A stretch of DNA of 64,000 bases, from the NCBI GenBank assembly GCA_900545135.1, contig UQXL01000004.1, forward strand, positions 1 through 64,000, read 5' to 3'. The notes beneath the pieces are model-generated. The model was not told the origin of the DNA. It ran no database searches and was given only the letters and a program-made list of their open reading frames with translations. This document shows positions 46,007-55,645 of this stretch, piece by piece; position 1 is the first letter of the stretch, and each line of letters begins with the position of its first letter. Source of the DNA: an uncultured Eubacteriales bacterium. Its GTDB lineage: Bacteria; Bacillota; Clostridia; Peptostreptococcales; Anaerovoracaceae. A program made the position numbers and the translations under genes.

Positions 46007-48580
46007 AAGCGCTTCGCCGTCTGAATCTATCAGAACGGTCTGTCCGTCTACGACGTCGCCGCTTATGATCATGGAAGCTATTTCAGTCTCTATATTCTTC
46101 TGCAGATAACGCTTTACAGGTCTTGCTCCGTAGTGAGCGTCGTAAGCCTGGTCAGCGATGAAGCTCTTGGCTTCCTCAGTAAGTTCAAGGCTCATATCCC
46201 TGTCTTTAAGTTTCTTTTCAAGACCGACAAGGGACAAGCCGATTATATCCATGATCTGAGTCTTGGTGAGCGGGCTGAAGAGAATTATGTCGTCTATCCT
46301 GTTGAGGAACTCAGGTCTGAAATAGTTTTTAAGCTGTCCCGTCACCCTCTCCTCCACTTCGGAAGAGATTTTACCGTCTTCCTGCATGTTCTCGATCAGG
46401 TCGCTGCTTCCGATGTTGGAAGTCATTATGACGATGGTGTTCTTAAAGTCTACCGTTCGTCCCTGATTGTCCGTCAGGCGTCCGTCGTCCAAAAGCTGGA
46501 GCAGGATATTAAAAACGTCGGGATGAGCTTTCTCTATCTCATCGAACAGGATAACGCTGTAAGGTTTACGACGGACGGCTTCCGTCAGCTGTCCTCCTTC
46601 GTCGTAGCCCACGTATCCCGGAGGCGCACCTACAAGTCTGGATACTGAATGTTTTTCCATGTACTCGGACATGTCTATCCTTATCATGTTTTTCTCAGTA
46701 TCAAACAGGGCTTCTGACAGCGCCTTGGCCAGCTCCGTCTTTCCTACGCCTGTAGGTCCGAGGAAGATGAATGAACCTATAGGCCTGTTTTCATCTTTCA
46801 GTCCTGCTCTCGCTCTCAGTATGGCTTCGGAAACAGCCTGAACTCCGTCCTCCTGACCTATTACTCTCTTGTGAAGTATGTCGGGAAGTCTGAGCAGCTT
46901 TTCTCTTTCGCTTTCCACCAGCTTGCTTACAGGGATCCCTGTCCAGCCGGAAATGACCTCGGCGATTTCTTCTTCCGTGACTTCTTCCTTGAGAAGTCTT
47001 TCTTCATCGGCTTTGGCGGCAGCAGACTTTTCTTCCTCCAGCTTTTTCTCCAGCTCCGGCAGCGTGCCGTATTTGAGCTGCGCAAGCTTCTCCAGATCGT
47101 AATTTCTTTCCGCCTCTTCCATCTGGTGGCGCACTTCTTCTATCTGCTGTTTCGTCGCTTTTGCCTCGGAAATAGTCTTTTTCTCAGTCTCCCATTTTGC
47201 TCTCATCAGAGCGTCCTCTTCTTTCAGAGATGCCAGTTCTTTTTCGAGAGCTTCCAGCCTTGCCTTGGAGCCTTTGTCCGTTTCTTTGCCGAGAGCTTGT
47301 TTTTCAATTTCCAGCTGCATTATCTTTCTTGAGATCTCATCCAGCTCGGCTGGCATGCTGTCGATCTCCGTCCTTATTCTGGCGGCAGCTTCGTCCATCA
47401 GGTCTATGGCCTTGTCCGGCAGGAATCTGTCGCTTATATACCTGTCGGAAAGCGTTGCGCAGGCGATGAGCGCTCCGTCGGTGATCCTTACGCCGTGGTG
47501 TATCTCAAATCTCTCCTTGAGTCCTCTCAGTATGGAAATGGTATCCTCTACCGTCGGCTGATCGACAAGGACTTTCTGGAATCTTCTCTCCAGCGCCGCG
47601 TCTTTTTCGATGTACTTTCTGTACTCGTCCAGCGTAGTCGCGCCTATGCAGTGCAGCTCGCCCCTTGCCAGCTTAGGCTTGAGCAGGTTGCCTGCGTCCA
47701 TGGAGCCTTCCGTTCTGCCGGCTCCCACGATATTGTGTATCTCGTCTATGAACAGGATTATTCTGCCCTCTGATTTTTCCACTTCGTTGAGTACGGCCTT
47801 CAGCCTTTCCTCGAATTCTCCCCTGAACTTGGCTCCTGCGATCAATGCTCCCATGTCGAGGGCGAAGATGGTCTTGTCTTTAAGACCCTCAGGAACATCG
47901 CCGTTTAAGATTCTCTGGGCCAGCCCCTCTACGACTGCCGTCTTGCCTACGCCAGGCTCTCCGATGAGGACAGGATTGTTCTTGGTTCTCCTGGAAAGTA
48001 TCTGTATGGCATGTCTGATCTCCGCATCTCTTCCTATTACAGGGTCGAGCTTGCCGTCTCTTGCCATCTGTACCAGATCTCTGCCGTATTTAGTTAGGGC
48101 GTCGTAGTTATCCTCTGGATTCTGGCTGGTGACTCTCTGGTTTCCCCTTACTTTTGAAAGGGCTTCAAGAAATTTATCCTTGGTTATGCCGAACTTGGCG
48201 AAAATCCTGCTGCTCGGCGTATTCTTTTCCTCCAGCAAAGCCAGATACATGTGTTCTACGCTGACGTACTCGTCCTTAAACTGCTCGGCTATCTTTTCGG
48301 AATTCATCAGTATCTGCGAAAGTCTTCTCGATGAATACATGTTGTCGGCAGCTCCCGATACTTTAGGCAGTTTTTCCAGCTCTTCCTGCAAATCCGCGAT
48401 GACCGAAGTTACGTCTATGTTGCTGTATTGCAGCAGCTTAGGAATCAAACCGTCTTTCTGCATCAGCAGCGCCAGATGCAGATGTTCCCCTTCCAGCATC
48501 TGATGTCCCTCAGAAATAGCTATGTTCTGACATTCAACTATAGCTGACTGCGCATTCTGTGTATATTTTTCTATGTTCAT
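45989..48580 (-). CDS. clpB: Disaggregase ClpB (HSP100)
   Basis: An 863-residue AAA+ chaperone, full length. N-domain (residues 1-150), AAA1 with Walker A GEPGVGKTAVVEG (near residue 205) and Walker B FIDEIHNIVGAG, the coiled-coil middle domain (residues 410-520), and AAA2 with GPTGVGKTELAKAL and Walker B LFDEIEKAHPDV. It re-solubilises aggregated proteins with DnaK. AGGGG precedes ATG 48580. A CIRCE operator lies 78 bp upstream, so HrcA controls it; no sigma-B-like site was seen. Confidence 0.97.
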   Translation of the reverse strand: MNIEKYTQNAQSAIVECQNIAISEGHQMLEGEHLHLALLMQKDGLIPKLLQYSNIDVTSVIADLQEELEKLPKVSGAADNMYSSRRLSQILMNSEKIAEQFKDEYVSVEHMYLALLEEKNTPSSRIFAKFGITKDKFLEALSKVRGNQRVTSQNPEDNYDALTKYGRDLVQMARDGKLDPVIGRDAEIRHAIQILSRRTKNNPVLIGEPGVGKTAVVEGLAQRILNGDVPEGLKDKTIFALDMGALIAGAKFRGEFEERLKAVLNEVEKSEGRIILFIDEIHNIVGAGRTEGSMDAGNLLKPKLARGELHCIGATTLDEYRKYIEKDAALERRFQKVLVDQPTVEDTISILRGLKERFEIHHGVRITDGALIACATLSDRYISDRFLPDKAIDLMDEAAARIRTEIDSMPAELDEISRKIMQLEIEKQALGKETDKGSKARLEALEKELASLKEEDALMRAKWETEKKTISEAKATKQQIEEVRHQMEEAERNYDLEKLAQLKYGTLPELEKKLEEEKSAAAKADEERLLKEEVTEEEIAEVISGWTGIPVSKLVESEREKLLRLPDILHKRVIGQEDGVQAVSEAILRARAGLKDENRPIGSFIFLGPTGVGKTELAKALSEALFDTEKNMIRIDMSEYMEKHSVSRLVGAPPGYVGYDEGGQLTEAVRRKPYSVILFDEIEKAHPDVFNILLQLLDDGRLTDNQGRTVDFKNTIVIMTSNIGSSDLIENMQEDGKISSEVEERVTGQLKNYFRPEFLNRIDDIILFSPLTKTQIMDIIGLSLVGLEKKLKDRDMSLELTEEAKSFIADQAYDAHYGARPVKRYLQKNIETEIASMIISGDVVDGQTVLIDSDGEALKISAR

Positions 48581-48657
48581 GATATCACCCCTTTTTAGTC
48601 TTTCTCGATGTTTACATTTTTATTTTACACCTGCGGAAAACAAATGTAAAGCATTTT

Positions 48658-48684
48658 TTAGCACTCGTCTCAAAAGAGTGCTAA
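48658..48684 (-). promoter_or_regulatory. CIRCE operator (HrcA site)
   Basis: TTAGCACTC-N9-GAGTGCTAA, a perfect inverted repeat with the consensus 9-bp spacer, in the clpB leader. Confidence 0.97.
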
Positions 48685-48730
48685 TAATTTTACAATTATT
48701 ACTTACCCATTATTATTGTCTTTAATCATT

Positions 48731-48757
48731 AAAAAAGCCGTTATTTTTAACGGCTCT
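48731..48757 (-). terminator. Terminator of the C_GCAxxG gene
   Basis: On the minus strand AGCCGTT-AAAAAT-AACGGCT is followed by TTTTTT, 40 bp past the stop. Confidence 0.9.
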
Positions 48758-48795
48758 TAAAATATTTTCTAATTCATTTCTTGCAATTCTCCCAA

Positions 48796-49215
48796 TCAGT
48801 TACGGCCGCTTCCTGGCAGTATTGCTTCCAGCTTTTTGGCCATCTCCTCCACTATCAGATGACACGGATTTTCAAATCCCGGTATCTGCAGCCGCTGCAG
48901 TTCGCAGCAATGAAGCGTGCTAAAATCGCTCATGAAAGATTCAGTCAAATCGCATATCATCCTATACCCATCCATATTATCCACATCGTTTTGCCCCTCC
49001 TTTGCCGTCATCAGCCCTATCATGCCTGCGGCAACTGTAAATGCTCCGCAGCAGGACTGTTCGCTCTGCATGCCAAGCCCCATGACAGAAAACATCTTTC
49101 TAGCTTCTTCCGGCAAATTCAGTTTGTAGTATTCGTTGCACGCGTTATACATCGCTTCCGCGCAGGACAAATCTGTTCCGACGTGATAAAAGTTCACCAG
49201 TTCATATAGCTTCAT
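48796..49215 (-). CDS. C_GCAxxG_C_C family putative redox protein
   Basis: A 139-residue protein with the family cysteine pattern: SCAEAMYNACNEYY, EQSCCGAFTVAAGMIG and a later HCCEL. Members are small redox or metal-binding proteins often near flavin or iron-sulfur genes; function unknown. ATG 49215 with GGGAGG upstream is chosen over an in-frame start 42 bp upstream. A terminator follows. Confidence 0.82.
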   Translation of the reverse strand: MKLYELVNFYHVGTDLSCAEAMYNACNEYYKLNLPEEARKMFSVMGLGMQSEQSCCGAFTVAAGMIGLMTAKEGQNDVDNMDGYRMICDLTESFMSDFSTLHCCELQRLQIPGFENPCHLIVEEMAKKLEAILPGSGRN

Positions 49216-49328
49216 ATCTTTTTCCTCCCCGGCTTGTCTCACAGTTTCTGAGCTCACTCAAGTTCCCTGCTTACTGCTATCTCGGCCGCTCTGCAGCAAT
49301 AGCTCTGTCTTGCGGCAATAGACCTATC

Positions 49329-50051
49329 TTAAAGAAGCAGTTCTATGAAGAAACCCACGATCGGCGTGAGGATTTTGCCCGTCACATTTAATATGATGAG
49401 CAGCATCAATATGTAAAATCCGTTGTTATAGACGGTATAATACCAGCTGTATCTGTCCAGCCTGAAAATCTGCGTCACTATACCGAAGCCGTCCAGCGGC
49501 GGCACAGGCAGCAGATTGAAGACCATCAGCACCAGATTTATGCTCATCATGTAGTAGAGTATCCAGAACAGTATTTCCGTAAAGCTTCCGCTGTAGATAT
49601 AACCTCCGCCGGACCTTACCAAAAGCCTTATCGCTCCTGCGGAGAGAGCTGCTATGATAAAATTGGTGACGACTCCAGCCAGTGAAACCATGATCTCATC
49701 CACTCTTCTGTGCTTATAATAGGACGGATTTATCTGTACAGGCTCGCCCCAGCCGAAGCCGGCAAAAAACAGAGCGAGAAATCCTATGGGGTCTATATGC
49801 TTCAAAGGATTAAGGGAAAGCCTTCCCTGAAGCTTAGGCGTAGGGTCTCCCAGCCAGTAGGACACGAATCCGTGTGCCGCTTCGTGAAAGGTCAGTCCTA
49901 TGATGATTCCAGGGAGCATCATCAGCTGATCTATCAGCCACTGCCCTATGTCTCTCGTCGATGATAGCATGTTGTTTATCAAAAGCACGCATATTATTAT
50001 CAGTATGGCAGGATTTACATTTCTGAACATTCTTCTGAAATTTTCTTTCAT
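49329..50051 (-). CDS. Site-2 protease family protein (M50)
   Basis: A 240-residue integral membrane metalloprotease of the rseP/YwhC-like type: zinc motif FHEAAHG (HExxH, near residue 55) and NLLPVPPLDG (near residue 188), five to six helices. Substrates are unknown. A simple AGGGG-type site precedes ATG 50051. It lies upstream of the C_GCAxxG gene on the same strand, with a gap of about 110 bp. Confidence 0.9.
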   Translation of the reverse strand: MKENFRRMFRNVNPAILIIICVLLINNMLSSTRDIGQWLIDQLMMLPGIIIGLTFHEAAHGFVSYWLGDPTPKLQGRLSLNPLKHIDPIGFLALFFAGFGWGEPVQINPSYYKHRRVDEIMVSLAGVVTNFIIAALSAGAIRLLVRSGGGYIYSGSFTEILFWILYYMMSINLVLMVFNLLPVPPLDGFGIVTQIFRLDRYSWYYTVYNNGFYILMLLIILNVTGKILTPIVGFFIELLL

Positions 50052-50162
50052 CTCTTTCCCCTTTTGTAAAATATTAAATTTATTTTAGCACATTTTCACC
50101 TTGGTTTAAATAATATATTGTAAGAAAAAGGGCTTACTTGCCTGACTGAAAGGTGGTTTTTT

Positions 50163-50522
50163 ATGAATACATCTCTAGTTTGCATTGACGTTTATACGGT
50201 AAACGAAGGAGATACGCTCCATTCCATAGCAGAAAAATACGATCTGCCCGTCAGCTTACTTATGAGAGTCAACGGTATCGACAATCCGTACAATCTCCAG
50301 ATAGGACGTCGCCTATGCATTCCCGGCACTGAAGATCAGCTTCCTCAGCCGCCGCAGACTCCGGAAAGATGCAGCACTACTCACACCGTAGCTCCCGGCG
50401 ATACCCTGTACTTAATAGCTAAAAAGCACGGCATAAAACTGGATAATCTTATGAGGGCAAATCCGAGCATCGACCCTTACAATATGCTGATAGGAACCGA
50501 GCTCTGTATCCCTGCGGAATAA
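50163..50522 (+). CDS. Two-LysM peptidoglycan-binding protein
   Basis: A 119-residue protein with two LysM domains (VYTVNEGDTLHSIAEKYDLP near residue 9, and THTVAPGDTLYLIAKKHGIK near residue 73), each with its NPYNLQIG/DPYNMLIG half. There is no clear signal peptide. Possible spore-coat or morphogenetic protein like SafA fragments; not assignable. GAAAGG precedes ATG 50163. Confidence 0.85.
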   Translation: MNTSLVCIDVYTVNEGDTLHSIAEKYDLPVSLLMRVNGIDNPYNLQIGRRLCIPGTEDQLPQPPQTPERCSTTHTVAPGDTLYLIAKKHGIKLDNLMRANPSIDPYNMLIGTELCIPAE

Positions 50523-50613
50523 TTTTATTTCGCAGACAATTTGCATTTCTGCGAAACAATTTTATTTCGCAAAGCAATTTGAATCTCTGCGAAATAGTTT
50601 GTGTTCCAGAAAT
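50521..50613. repeat. 37-38-bp tandem repeat with self-pairing arms
   Basis: Unit one (50521-50557) and unit two (50558-50595) share AATTTTATTTCGCA...TCTGCGAAA, and a diverged third begins at 50596. Each unit contains TTTCGCAGA/TCTGCGAAA-type complementarity. It begins at the LysM stop codon. Confidence 0.75.
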
Positions 50614-50634
50614 ATGACATAAGTCTTGGAAATC

Positions 50635-50735
50635 AAAAAAGAGTGACTGTCACAAAATGGACCGACCTCCAACCGTTAGATTTATGCTCTAACTTTTGAA
50701 TGTCGGTTCACAAGCAGCCGCTCTTTTGTTTTTCA
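50635..50735 (+). ncRNA. Candidate structured RNA or complex terminator
   Basis: Three nested stems: AAAAGAGTG (50637) with CGCTCTTTT (to 50727), ACCGAC (50661) with GTCGGT (50702), and the perfect hairpin GTTAGA/TCTAAC (50675-50693). A T-rich stretch (TTTGTTTTTC) follows. It could be a non-coding RNA or an end of a decayed element. 50736-50851 holds nothing further. Confidence 0.4.
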
Positions 50736-50851
50736 TTAGTCCTATGATTGGCAATGCTCCGGCAGACAGCGGCCTCTGCGGTCATCAGCTCGTTGCAGGT
50801 GCGATGACTCACGCCTATGACCGTCAGAGACGGGCCAGCGGCAAACCGAAA

Positions 50852-51655
50852 TCAATAGGTAAATCCCGTATCAGGATCGGAGTATTCCCTGAGCCTGGTC
50901 TGATAAGCGTCCATCGCGGCTTCCTCATAGGCCAGCTTTGGTTCGCTTACTTCCAGAACATTTTTCAGAAACCACTTGGTAAACAGAGGGTTTAAAACGA
51001 GGAACGGCCCGATTACGTAAGTACAGAAAAAGTTGTTTATCCTTATTCCCTCTTCTTTCGTCTCGGGGTTCAGTCCCACTCCCCTCTCAGTCATAAATAA
51101 GTATTTATCGGAAATGTTTCCGTAGCCGTAGCCGAATACGCTCTTAAAGCCGACGATTTTTATCGTCTCGCATGGTTGCTCTTCGGCGTCGTTTCCGCTA
51201 CCGGCAGCCGAGTCTCCGGCAGCTTCGTCTCTGGCAGCTCCGCCGCCGTCAGGCAAAAAGCTTCCCAGATAGAGAGAATTAAATCTCTTTCTCGCCTTTC
51301 TTCTGGCGGAAAAATCCAGTATTCCAAGACCGTCGCATACTTTTTTATCTTCTTCGATTATCTCCCTGGCGAAAATTTCTCCCGCATTGCCAGTCACCAA
51401 AAATGCTGTTCCCTGGCCGATGCGCTCCCGGATAACGTCACTGTATTTTGAGAGAGCCTCTATGGCCAGCATCTGGCCCTTTTCAGTCGTAGTTCCCATA
51501 TATATGAGGTCCGGTTTTTCCTTTGCAAACAGAGGCTCGTCCTTGAGGCTGGTGTTGACTATTTCTGCTTCAGGAATGCAGCGGCTCAGATAGGTGACGT
51601 TGGCCAGATCACCGTACAGGTTGCAGATTTCCGGGAAAAGAACTTCTATCTTCAT
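50852..51655 (-). CDS. gatD: GatD-like lipid II isoglutaminyl synthase subunit
   Basis: A 267-residue GATase1-fold protein that would supply ammonia to MurT to amidate lipid II glutamate. The N-terminus (EVLFPEICNLYGDLANVTYL) is GatD-like, and the catalytic-His region is NFFCTYVIGPFLVLNP. The nucleophile elbow reads FLVTGNAGEIF, with Asn where the Cys of GatD/CobB is expected, so glutamine hydrolysis is doubtful. It also has an inserted acidic loop (residues 135-160, rich in Ala/Gly/Asp/Glu). Start overlaps murT by 4 bp, a coupled operon. Confidence 0.82.
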   Translation of the reverse strand: MKIEVLFPEICNLYGDLANVTYLSRCIPEAEIVNTSLKDEPLFAKEKPDLIYMGTTTEKGQMLAIEALSKYSDVIRERIGQGTAFLVTGNAGEIFAREIIEEDKKVCDGLGILDFSARRKARKRFNSLYLGSFLPDGGGAARDEAAGDSAAGSGNDAEEQPCETIKIVGFKSVFGYGYGNISDKYLFMTERGVGLNPETKEEGIRINNFFCTYVIGPFLVLNPLFTKWFLKNVLEVSEPKLAYEEAAMDAYQTRLREYSDPDTGFTY

Positions 51656-53031
51656 GCCGTCTCACCTCTTTCCTCTATGGCCTTTTCAACGTTTTTAGCT
51701 ACGTTGTTGCACAGCGTTATGGAATCTGTGCCGTAAAAGATATATATGTCTGTGCCGCTTTCAAGTTTGAGGGCTTTCGGCGAATCCAGCTCCCTCTCGA
51801 CGAAAGATATTCTGTCGTCGCCTATTCCTGCCATCTTGAGCCTCAAGTAATAGTCCTTGGCTCTCGGGCCGGTGACCACTATATTCTTAATGTTTTCCCT
51901 GTTGAGAAATTCAAAGTCCGCATCGTATAGCCAGCAGACGTTTTCTGACCAGTGCTTGCTGTCTCCGAGGCTGTTCATCATAAGTATGAGCTCTTTGTCT
52001 CCAGGTCTTCCAGCCACGTAATCAAAGGCTCTTGAAGCGCCGAGGGCGTTCTTGTCTTTGGCCATCTGCTTTACGATGCGATGTCCGCCGGCTTCTTTGA
52101 CGTCGAACCTGCTCTTGACAATCTCTATCTGCTCAAGGAGTTCCTTTATTCTCTCGCGGCTGTAGCCCAGCTCCCTGAACAGCGAAACGACGGCTACCAC
52201 GTTATATATATTGAATACGCTGTCGTTTAAAAGCCTGTATTTCGCCGTCTCTCCGCCGTCTTCCACTTCTATGGTCATATTCTCCAGGTCAGCGTTTTTT
52301 CCCTTGTAATCACATTCAGGCGACTTGAAGCCGCAGTCCGGACAATATGCTTTTCCTATATGATGGTATCTGAGATGTTCATATTTCAAAATGCTGCTGC
52401 ACTCAGGACATACCCGTAGGTCGTTGATGAGATTGACACATTCCTTGACGTCTGTATCGAGGCTTTCTATGCCGAAATACTTCCTCTCGTTTTCCGGCGC
52501 TATGCCGCAGGCGATGAGATCGTCGCCGTTGATTATGAGCCTGGTTTCCGGCGGCATTTCCTCCGTCAGAATACGGGCTATAAACTCCGGATGTCCGTTT
52601 CTCATGATCGAATCTCTCGTCAGGTTGTTTATCAGCAGAAGCTCAGGTTTCAGGGCAGGAAAAAGCAGCGGTGCAGAACGCTCGTCCATCTCCAGCAGCG
52701 CCGTGTCGTACTTGGCTTTTCCGAAAATTCCTGCGCCCATGATGAGGGCTGTGGCTATGCCTGTATTTATGTTGGAGCCGAGACTGTTGTTAAGCACACG
52801 CCTGCCGTCTGCCTTGAACATATCTATGGCCAGATTGCAGACAGTGGTCTTGCCGTTGGTTCCTGTCACGCCGATTATGGCCTTCGGCTTTTTTATTATC
52901 TTAAGGAAATCGGGGCACAGCTTGATTGCCACCACCCCCGGGAAATTAGTTCCGTTATGTCTTGTTATTCTCAGCGCTATGACCGACAGCTTGGCCGCCC
53001 ACAGCGCGATAAAAAATCTTATTTTGTTCAT
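51652..53031 (-). CDS. murT: Lipid II isoglutaminyl synthase MurT
   Basis: A 459-residue Mur-ligase homologue. ATP site IGVTGTNGKTTVCNLAID (near residue 55), Mur-ligase MDERSAPLLFP region, four-Cys zinc ribbon CPEC...CPDC (near residues 211 and 234), and a C-terminal DUF1727-like domain. MurT with GatD amidates the alpha-carboxylate of the iso-glutamate in lipid II, a peptidoglycan step. ATG 53031 is chosen; a TTG at 53040 is possible. Confidence 0.9.
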   Translation of the reverse strand: MNKIRFFIALWAAKLSVIALRITRHNGTNFPGVVAIKLCPDFLKIIKKPKAIIGVTGTNGKTTVCNLAIDMFKADGRRVLNNSLGSNINTGIATALIMGAGIFGKAKYDTALLEMDERSAPLLFPALKPELLLINNLTRDSIMRNGHPEFIARILTEEMPPETRLIINGDDLIACGIAPENERKYFGIESLDTDVKECVNLINDLRVCPECSSILKYEHLRYHHIGKAYCPDCGFKSPECDYKGKNADLENMTIEVEDGGETAKYRLLNDSVFNIYNVVAVVSLFRELGYSRERIKELLEQIEIVKSRFDVKEAGGHRIVKQMAKDKNALGASRAFDYVAGRPGDKELILMMNSLGDSKHWSENVCWLYDADFEFLNRENIKNIVVTGPRAKDYYLRLKMAGIGDDRISFVERELDSPKALKLESGTDIYIFYGTDSITLCNNVAKNVEKAIEERGETA

Positions 53032-53143
53032 TATTCTCAATATCCGTATTCGATTTTATATTTCACTCATATCAATAAGTCATCCGCCGTAACGTGCATA
53101 TGCACAGAGCATCAGATGCATTATTATTCAGTGTATTAAAAGA

Positions 53144-54166
53144 TTAACATTTGAATTCTGGTATGATTTCTTTAATCTTTGGCATTATACCTATTCCTCC
53201 CGGAGTCTGTCCAGGAAGCTGCCAGAAATCATGGGCGCAATAGTTATTGCCTTCTATTATAGCAGGGCCTTTCGGAGTAATAGCGACATCCCAGCCTACA
53301 TACCTCATCTGGGGAATTTCCAGAGCCGCCTTTTTTACCATTTCCACCGCTTCTTTCATAAACGGGACTTTATATCCTATAAGAGGAGTATGGCTGTATG
53401 GATGTTCAGTATAGTGTATTCCTGCCGTCGTATCTCCTGAATGAGCAGGATAAAGGAATTCGCCGGTTTCTACGTCTACAGGTCCGTGGAGTCCATAATT
53501 ATCCACAACTCTTCCGTTAATTCCCATTTTGAACACTGCATAAACGCAATGCGGAACGCCTTTTCCGTCTATCATCGTTATCATTCTCATGGTATTTACT
53601 GAAAAAGGATATATCTTATCTATATCAGGATGATTTTCTATTACATCCTCAATTGTGGCGAATCCCTTATCCCTCACATATTTTACGAAATCTTCAAAAC
53701 TATCAAATTTTTCAGTTTCCAGAGATTCGCAGCCGATTCCGCAGCTAAGATCTTTCATTTTTGCAAATATTTTTTTTCTTGTGCTGAAAAAATTCTTTAT
53801 ATCTTCATCGGAGGCAGTTTCAAGGTCAAGGCACTCTCTTCCTATATATTCTTTGAATCGTTCATTGAATTCATTCTTATTATCAAAATAGTGCGCATAA
53901 TCATGATCATTCATAAACATGATGAATTTCTTGCTTCTCATTCTAGTCATATACGTGTCTCTCTGTTTGTGGTTAAGATTCCAAAATTCGAATATGACAT
54001 AATCGTTATAGCCTGAGCCATAGCGAAGAGTACAGTTTATCATATCAAAAAATATAGCAATTTTGCTCTTTCCTGAGCGTTCATGAGCGTTATTTAATAC
54101 TTTGGAAAATTTCTCAAAACTAGCCCCTCTGATAACTCTCATATAATACTGCAATCTGCTTTCCAT
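53144..54166 (-). CDS. Sugar-transfer-associated ATP-grasp protein
   Basis: A 340-residue soluble protein of the ATP-grasp superfamily (PF14397-like, sugar-transfer associated). Near the C-terminus are the ATP-grasp ligands YVGWDVAITPKGPAIIEGNN (Asp, Glu, Asn for Mg-ATP) and an Arg/Lys-rich N-terminal helix. Such proteins act in capsule or glycan decoration; the substrate is unknown. GAGGAAG precedes ATG 54166. It lies 13 bp after cls on the same strand, so the two may form one unit linked to envelope biology. Confidence 0.75.
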   Translation of the reverse strand: MESRLQYYMRVIRGASFEKFSKVLNNAHERSGKSKIAIFFDMINCTLRYGSGYNDYVIFEFWNLNHKQRDTYMTRMRSKKFIMFMNDHDYAHYFDNKNEFNERFKEYIGRECLDLETASDEDIKNFFSTRKKIFAKMKDLSCGIGCESLETEKFDSFEDFVKYVRDKGFATIEDVIENHPDIDKIYPFSVNTMRMITMIDGKGVPHCVYAVFKMGINGRVVDNYGLHGPVDVETGEFLYPAHSGDTTAGIHYTEHPYSHTPLIGYKVPFMKEAVEMVKKAALEIPQMRYVGWDVAITPKGPAIIEGNNYCAHDFWQLPGQTPGGIGIMPKIKEIIPEFKC

Positions 54167-54178
54167 ATCATCTTCCTC

Positions 54179-55645
54179 CTAAAGTACATCTGTAAGTAGT
54201 CTTGAAACGACTTCTTTCAGCCTTATAATTATATTTCTTTTATTGTATTCAGACAGCGTCAGCTCATGGCTTTTTTGCATATCCATTTCAAAGGTATCTT
54301 CCATCTGAGCTGCGAAATCTTCGTCGAACACAAATGCGTTGGTCTCAAAATTCAGTTTAAAACTTCTATTGTCGAAATTGGTAGAGCCCATGCTGGACAC
54401 TTCTCCGTCCACCACCAGCGTCTTGGCGTGAAGAAATCCGTTGTCATATATCCATACGCGCGCTCCCGAGCGCAGAAGCTCACCTATATAATAATAGGTT
54501 GCCCAGTAAACGAAAGGATGGTCAGGCATGCAAGGTATCATTACTCTGACATCTACGCCTGACTGAGAGGCCATTTTAAGCGATTCAAGTATGCTCTGGT
54601 CAGGAACGAAATAAGGCGTCTGCACATACACGTTTTTCTCGGCGTATGTGATCATCCTCATAAAGCCTCTCTTGACTTCTTCCTTAGGATCTTCCGGTCC
54701 GCAGGAAACGATCTGCACACCTTTGCGGCCGGCCTTTTCCGTGCTTAGAGCCGCCGATGGAACGGCTTCTATCTTTTCCTTGGTGGTAAATCTCCAGTCC
54801 ATGATAAACCTGGAGTTTAAATCATATACGCTTCCGCCTTCTATTCTTACATGCGTGTCTCTCCAATATCCAAACTTGCGCTTTTTCCCCACATATTCCT
54901 TGGCGATGTTATACCCTCCGGTATACGCTACTTTACCGTCTATTACTGTTATCTTTCTGTGGTTTCTGTAGTTGAGTTTGAGACCGAGGAAAATGAATTT
55001 AGGTTTAAAGAAATATCCGACTTTTCCGCCGGCTCTCAAGTAGTCCTTTAACACTCCTTTGGTTATGTACCGGCTTCCCAAAGCGTCCATCAAAAGCCGC
55101 ACTTCCACGCCTTCTCTGGCTTTTTCAGTGAGAACTTCTATAAATCTTCTTCCTACCTTGTCCCTCTTTATTATGAAGAACTCTACGTTTACGCTTTCCC
55201 TGGCTTTCCTGATATCTTTTATCAGCTCCTCCATCAGCTCGTTGCCGTCAGTGATAAGTCGTATCTCGTTGTCCTGAGTATAGTATGCTTTGCCGTAAAC
55301 TTGATTGAGTTTTATCAGGTGCTGCCATTTTTGTGCGCTTTCCGATCCAAAGTCGTAAGTCTTCTCATCCATGTTGGCTATCTGTTTTCTCAGTGCGTTG
55401 CTGGTGACTCTCTCTTCGGTCTCAGTCATCCTGTTTATCTTTCTTCGGGAAATATTCTGATTAAGAACAAGATAGAGCACGAACCCCAATACAGGTATAA
55501 AGGCCATCACCATTATCCAGGCGAAAATGGCGGAGGACGTCTTTCTTTCGTTAAAAATAACTGTTATGATGAGTAACGCGTTTATAACATATAGAGTAAT
55601 AGGTGAACTGAATATTCCTACGATAAAATTCCAAATACTTTCCAT
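54179..55645 (-). CDS. cls: Cardiolipin synthase (PLD family)
   Basis: A 488-residue membrane enzyme with two N-terminal helices (residues 8-60) and two HKD motifs: NYRNHRKITVIDGKVAYTGG (near residue 225) and FLHAKTLVVDGEVSSMGSTN (near residue 405). It condenses two phosphatidylglycerols into cardiolipin. AAGAGG precedes ATG 55645. Confidence 0.95.
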   Translation of the reverse strand: MESIWNFIVGIFSSPITLYVINALLIITVIFNERKTSSAIFAWIMVMAFIPVLGFVLYLVLNQNISRRKINRMTETEERVTSNALRKQIANMDEKTYDFGSESAQKWQHLIKLNQVYGKAYYTQDNEIRLITDGNELMEELIKDIRKARESVNVEFFIIKRDKVGRRFIEVLTEKAREGVEVRLLMDALGSRYITKGVLKDYLRAGGKVGYFFKPKFIFLGLKLNYRNHRKITVIDGKVAYTGGYNIAKEYVGKKRKFGYWRDTHVRIEGGSVYDLNSRFIMDWRFTTKEKIEAVPSAALSTEKAGRKGVQIVSCGPEDPKEEVKRGFMRMITYAEKNVYVQTPYFVPDQSILESLKMASQSGVDVRVMIPCMPDHPFVYWATYYYIGELLRSGARVWIYDNGFLHAKTLVVDGEVSSMGSTNFDNRSFKLNFETNAFVFDEDFAAQMEDTFEMDMQKSHELTLSEYNKRNIIIRLKEVVSRLLTDVL

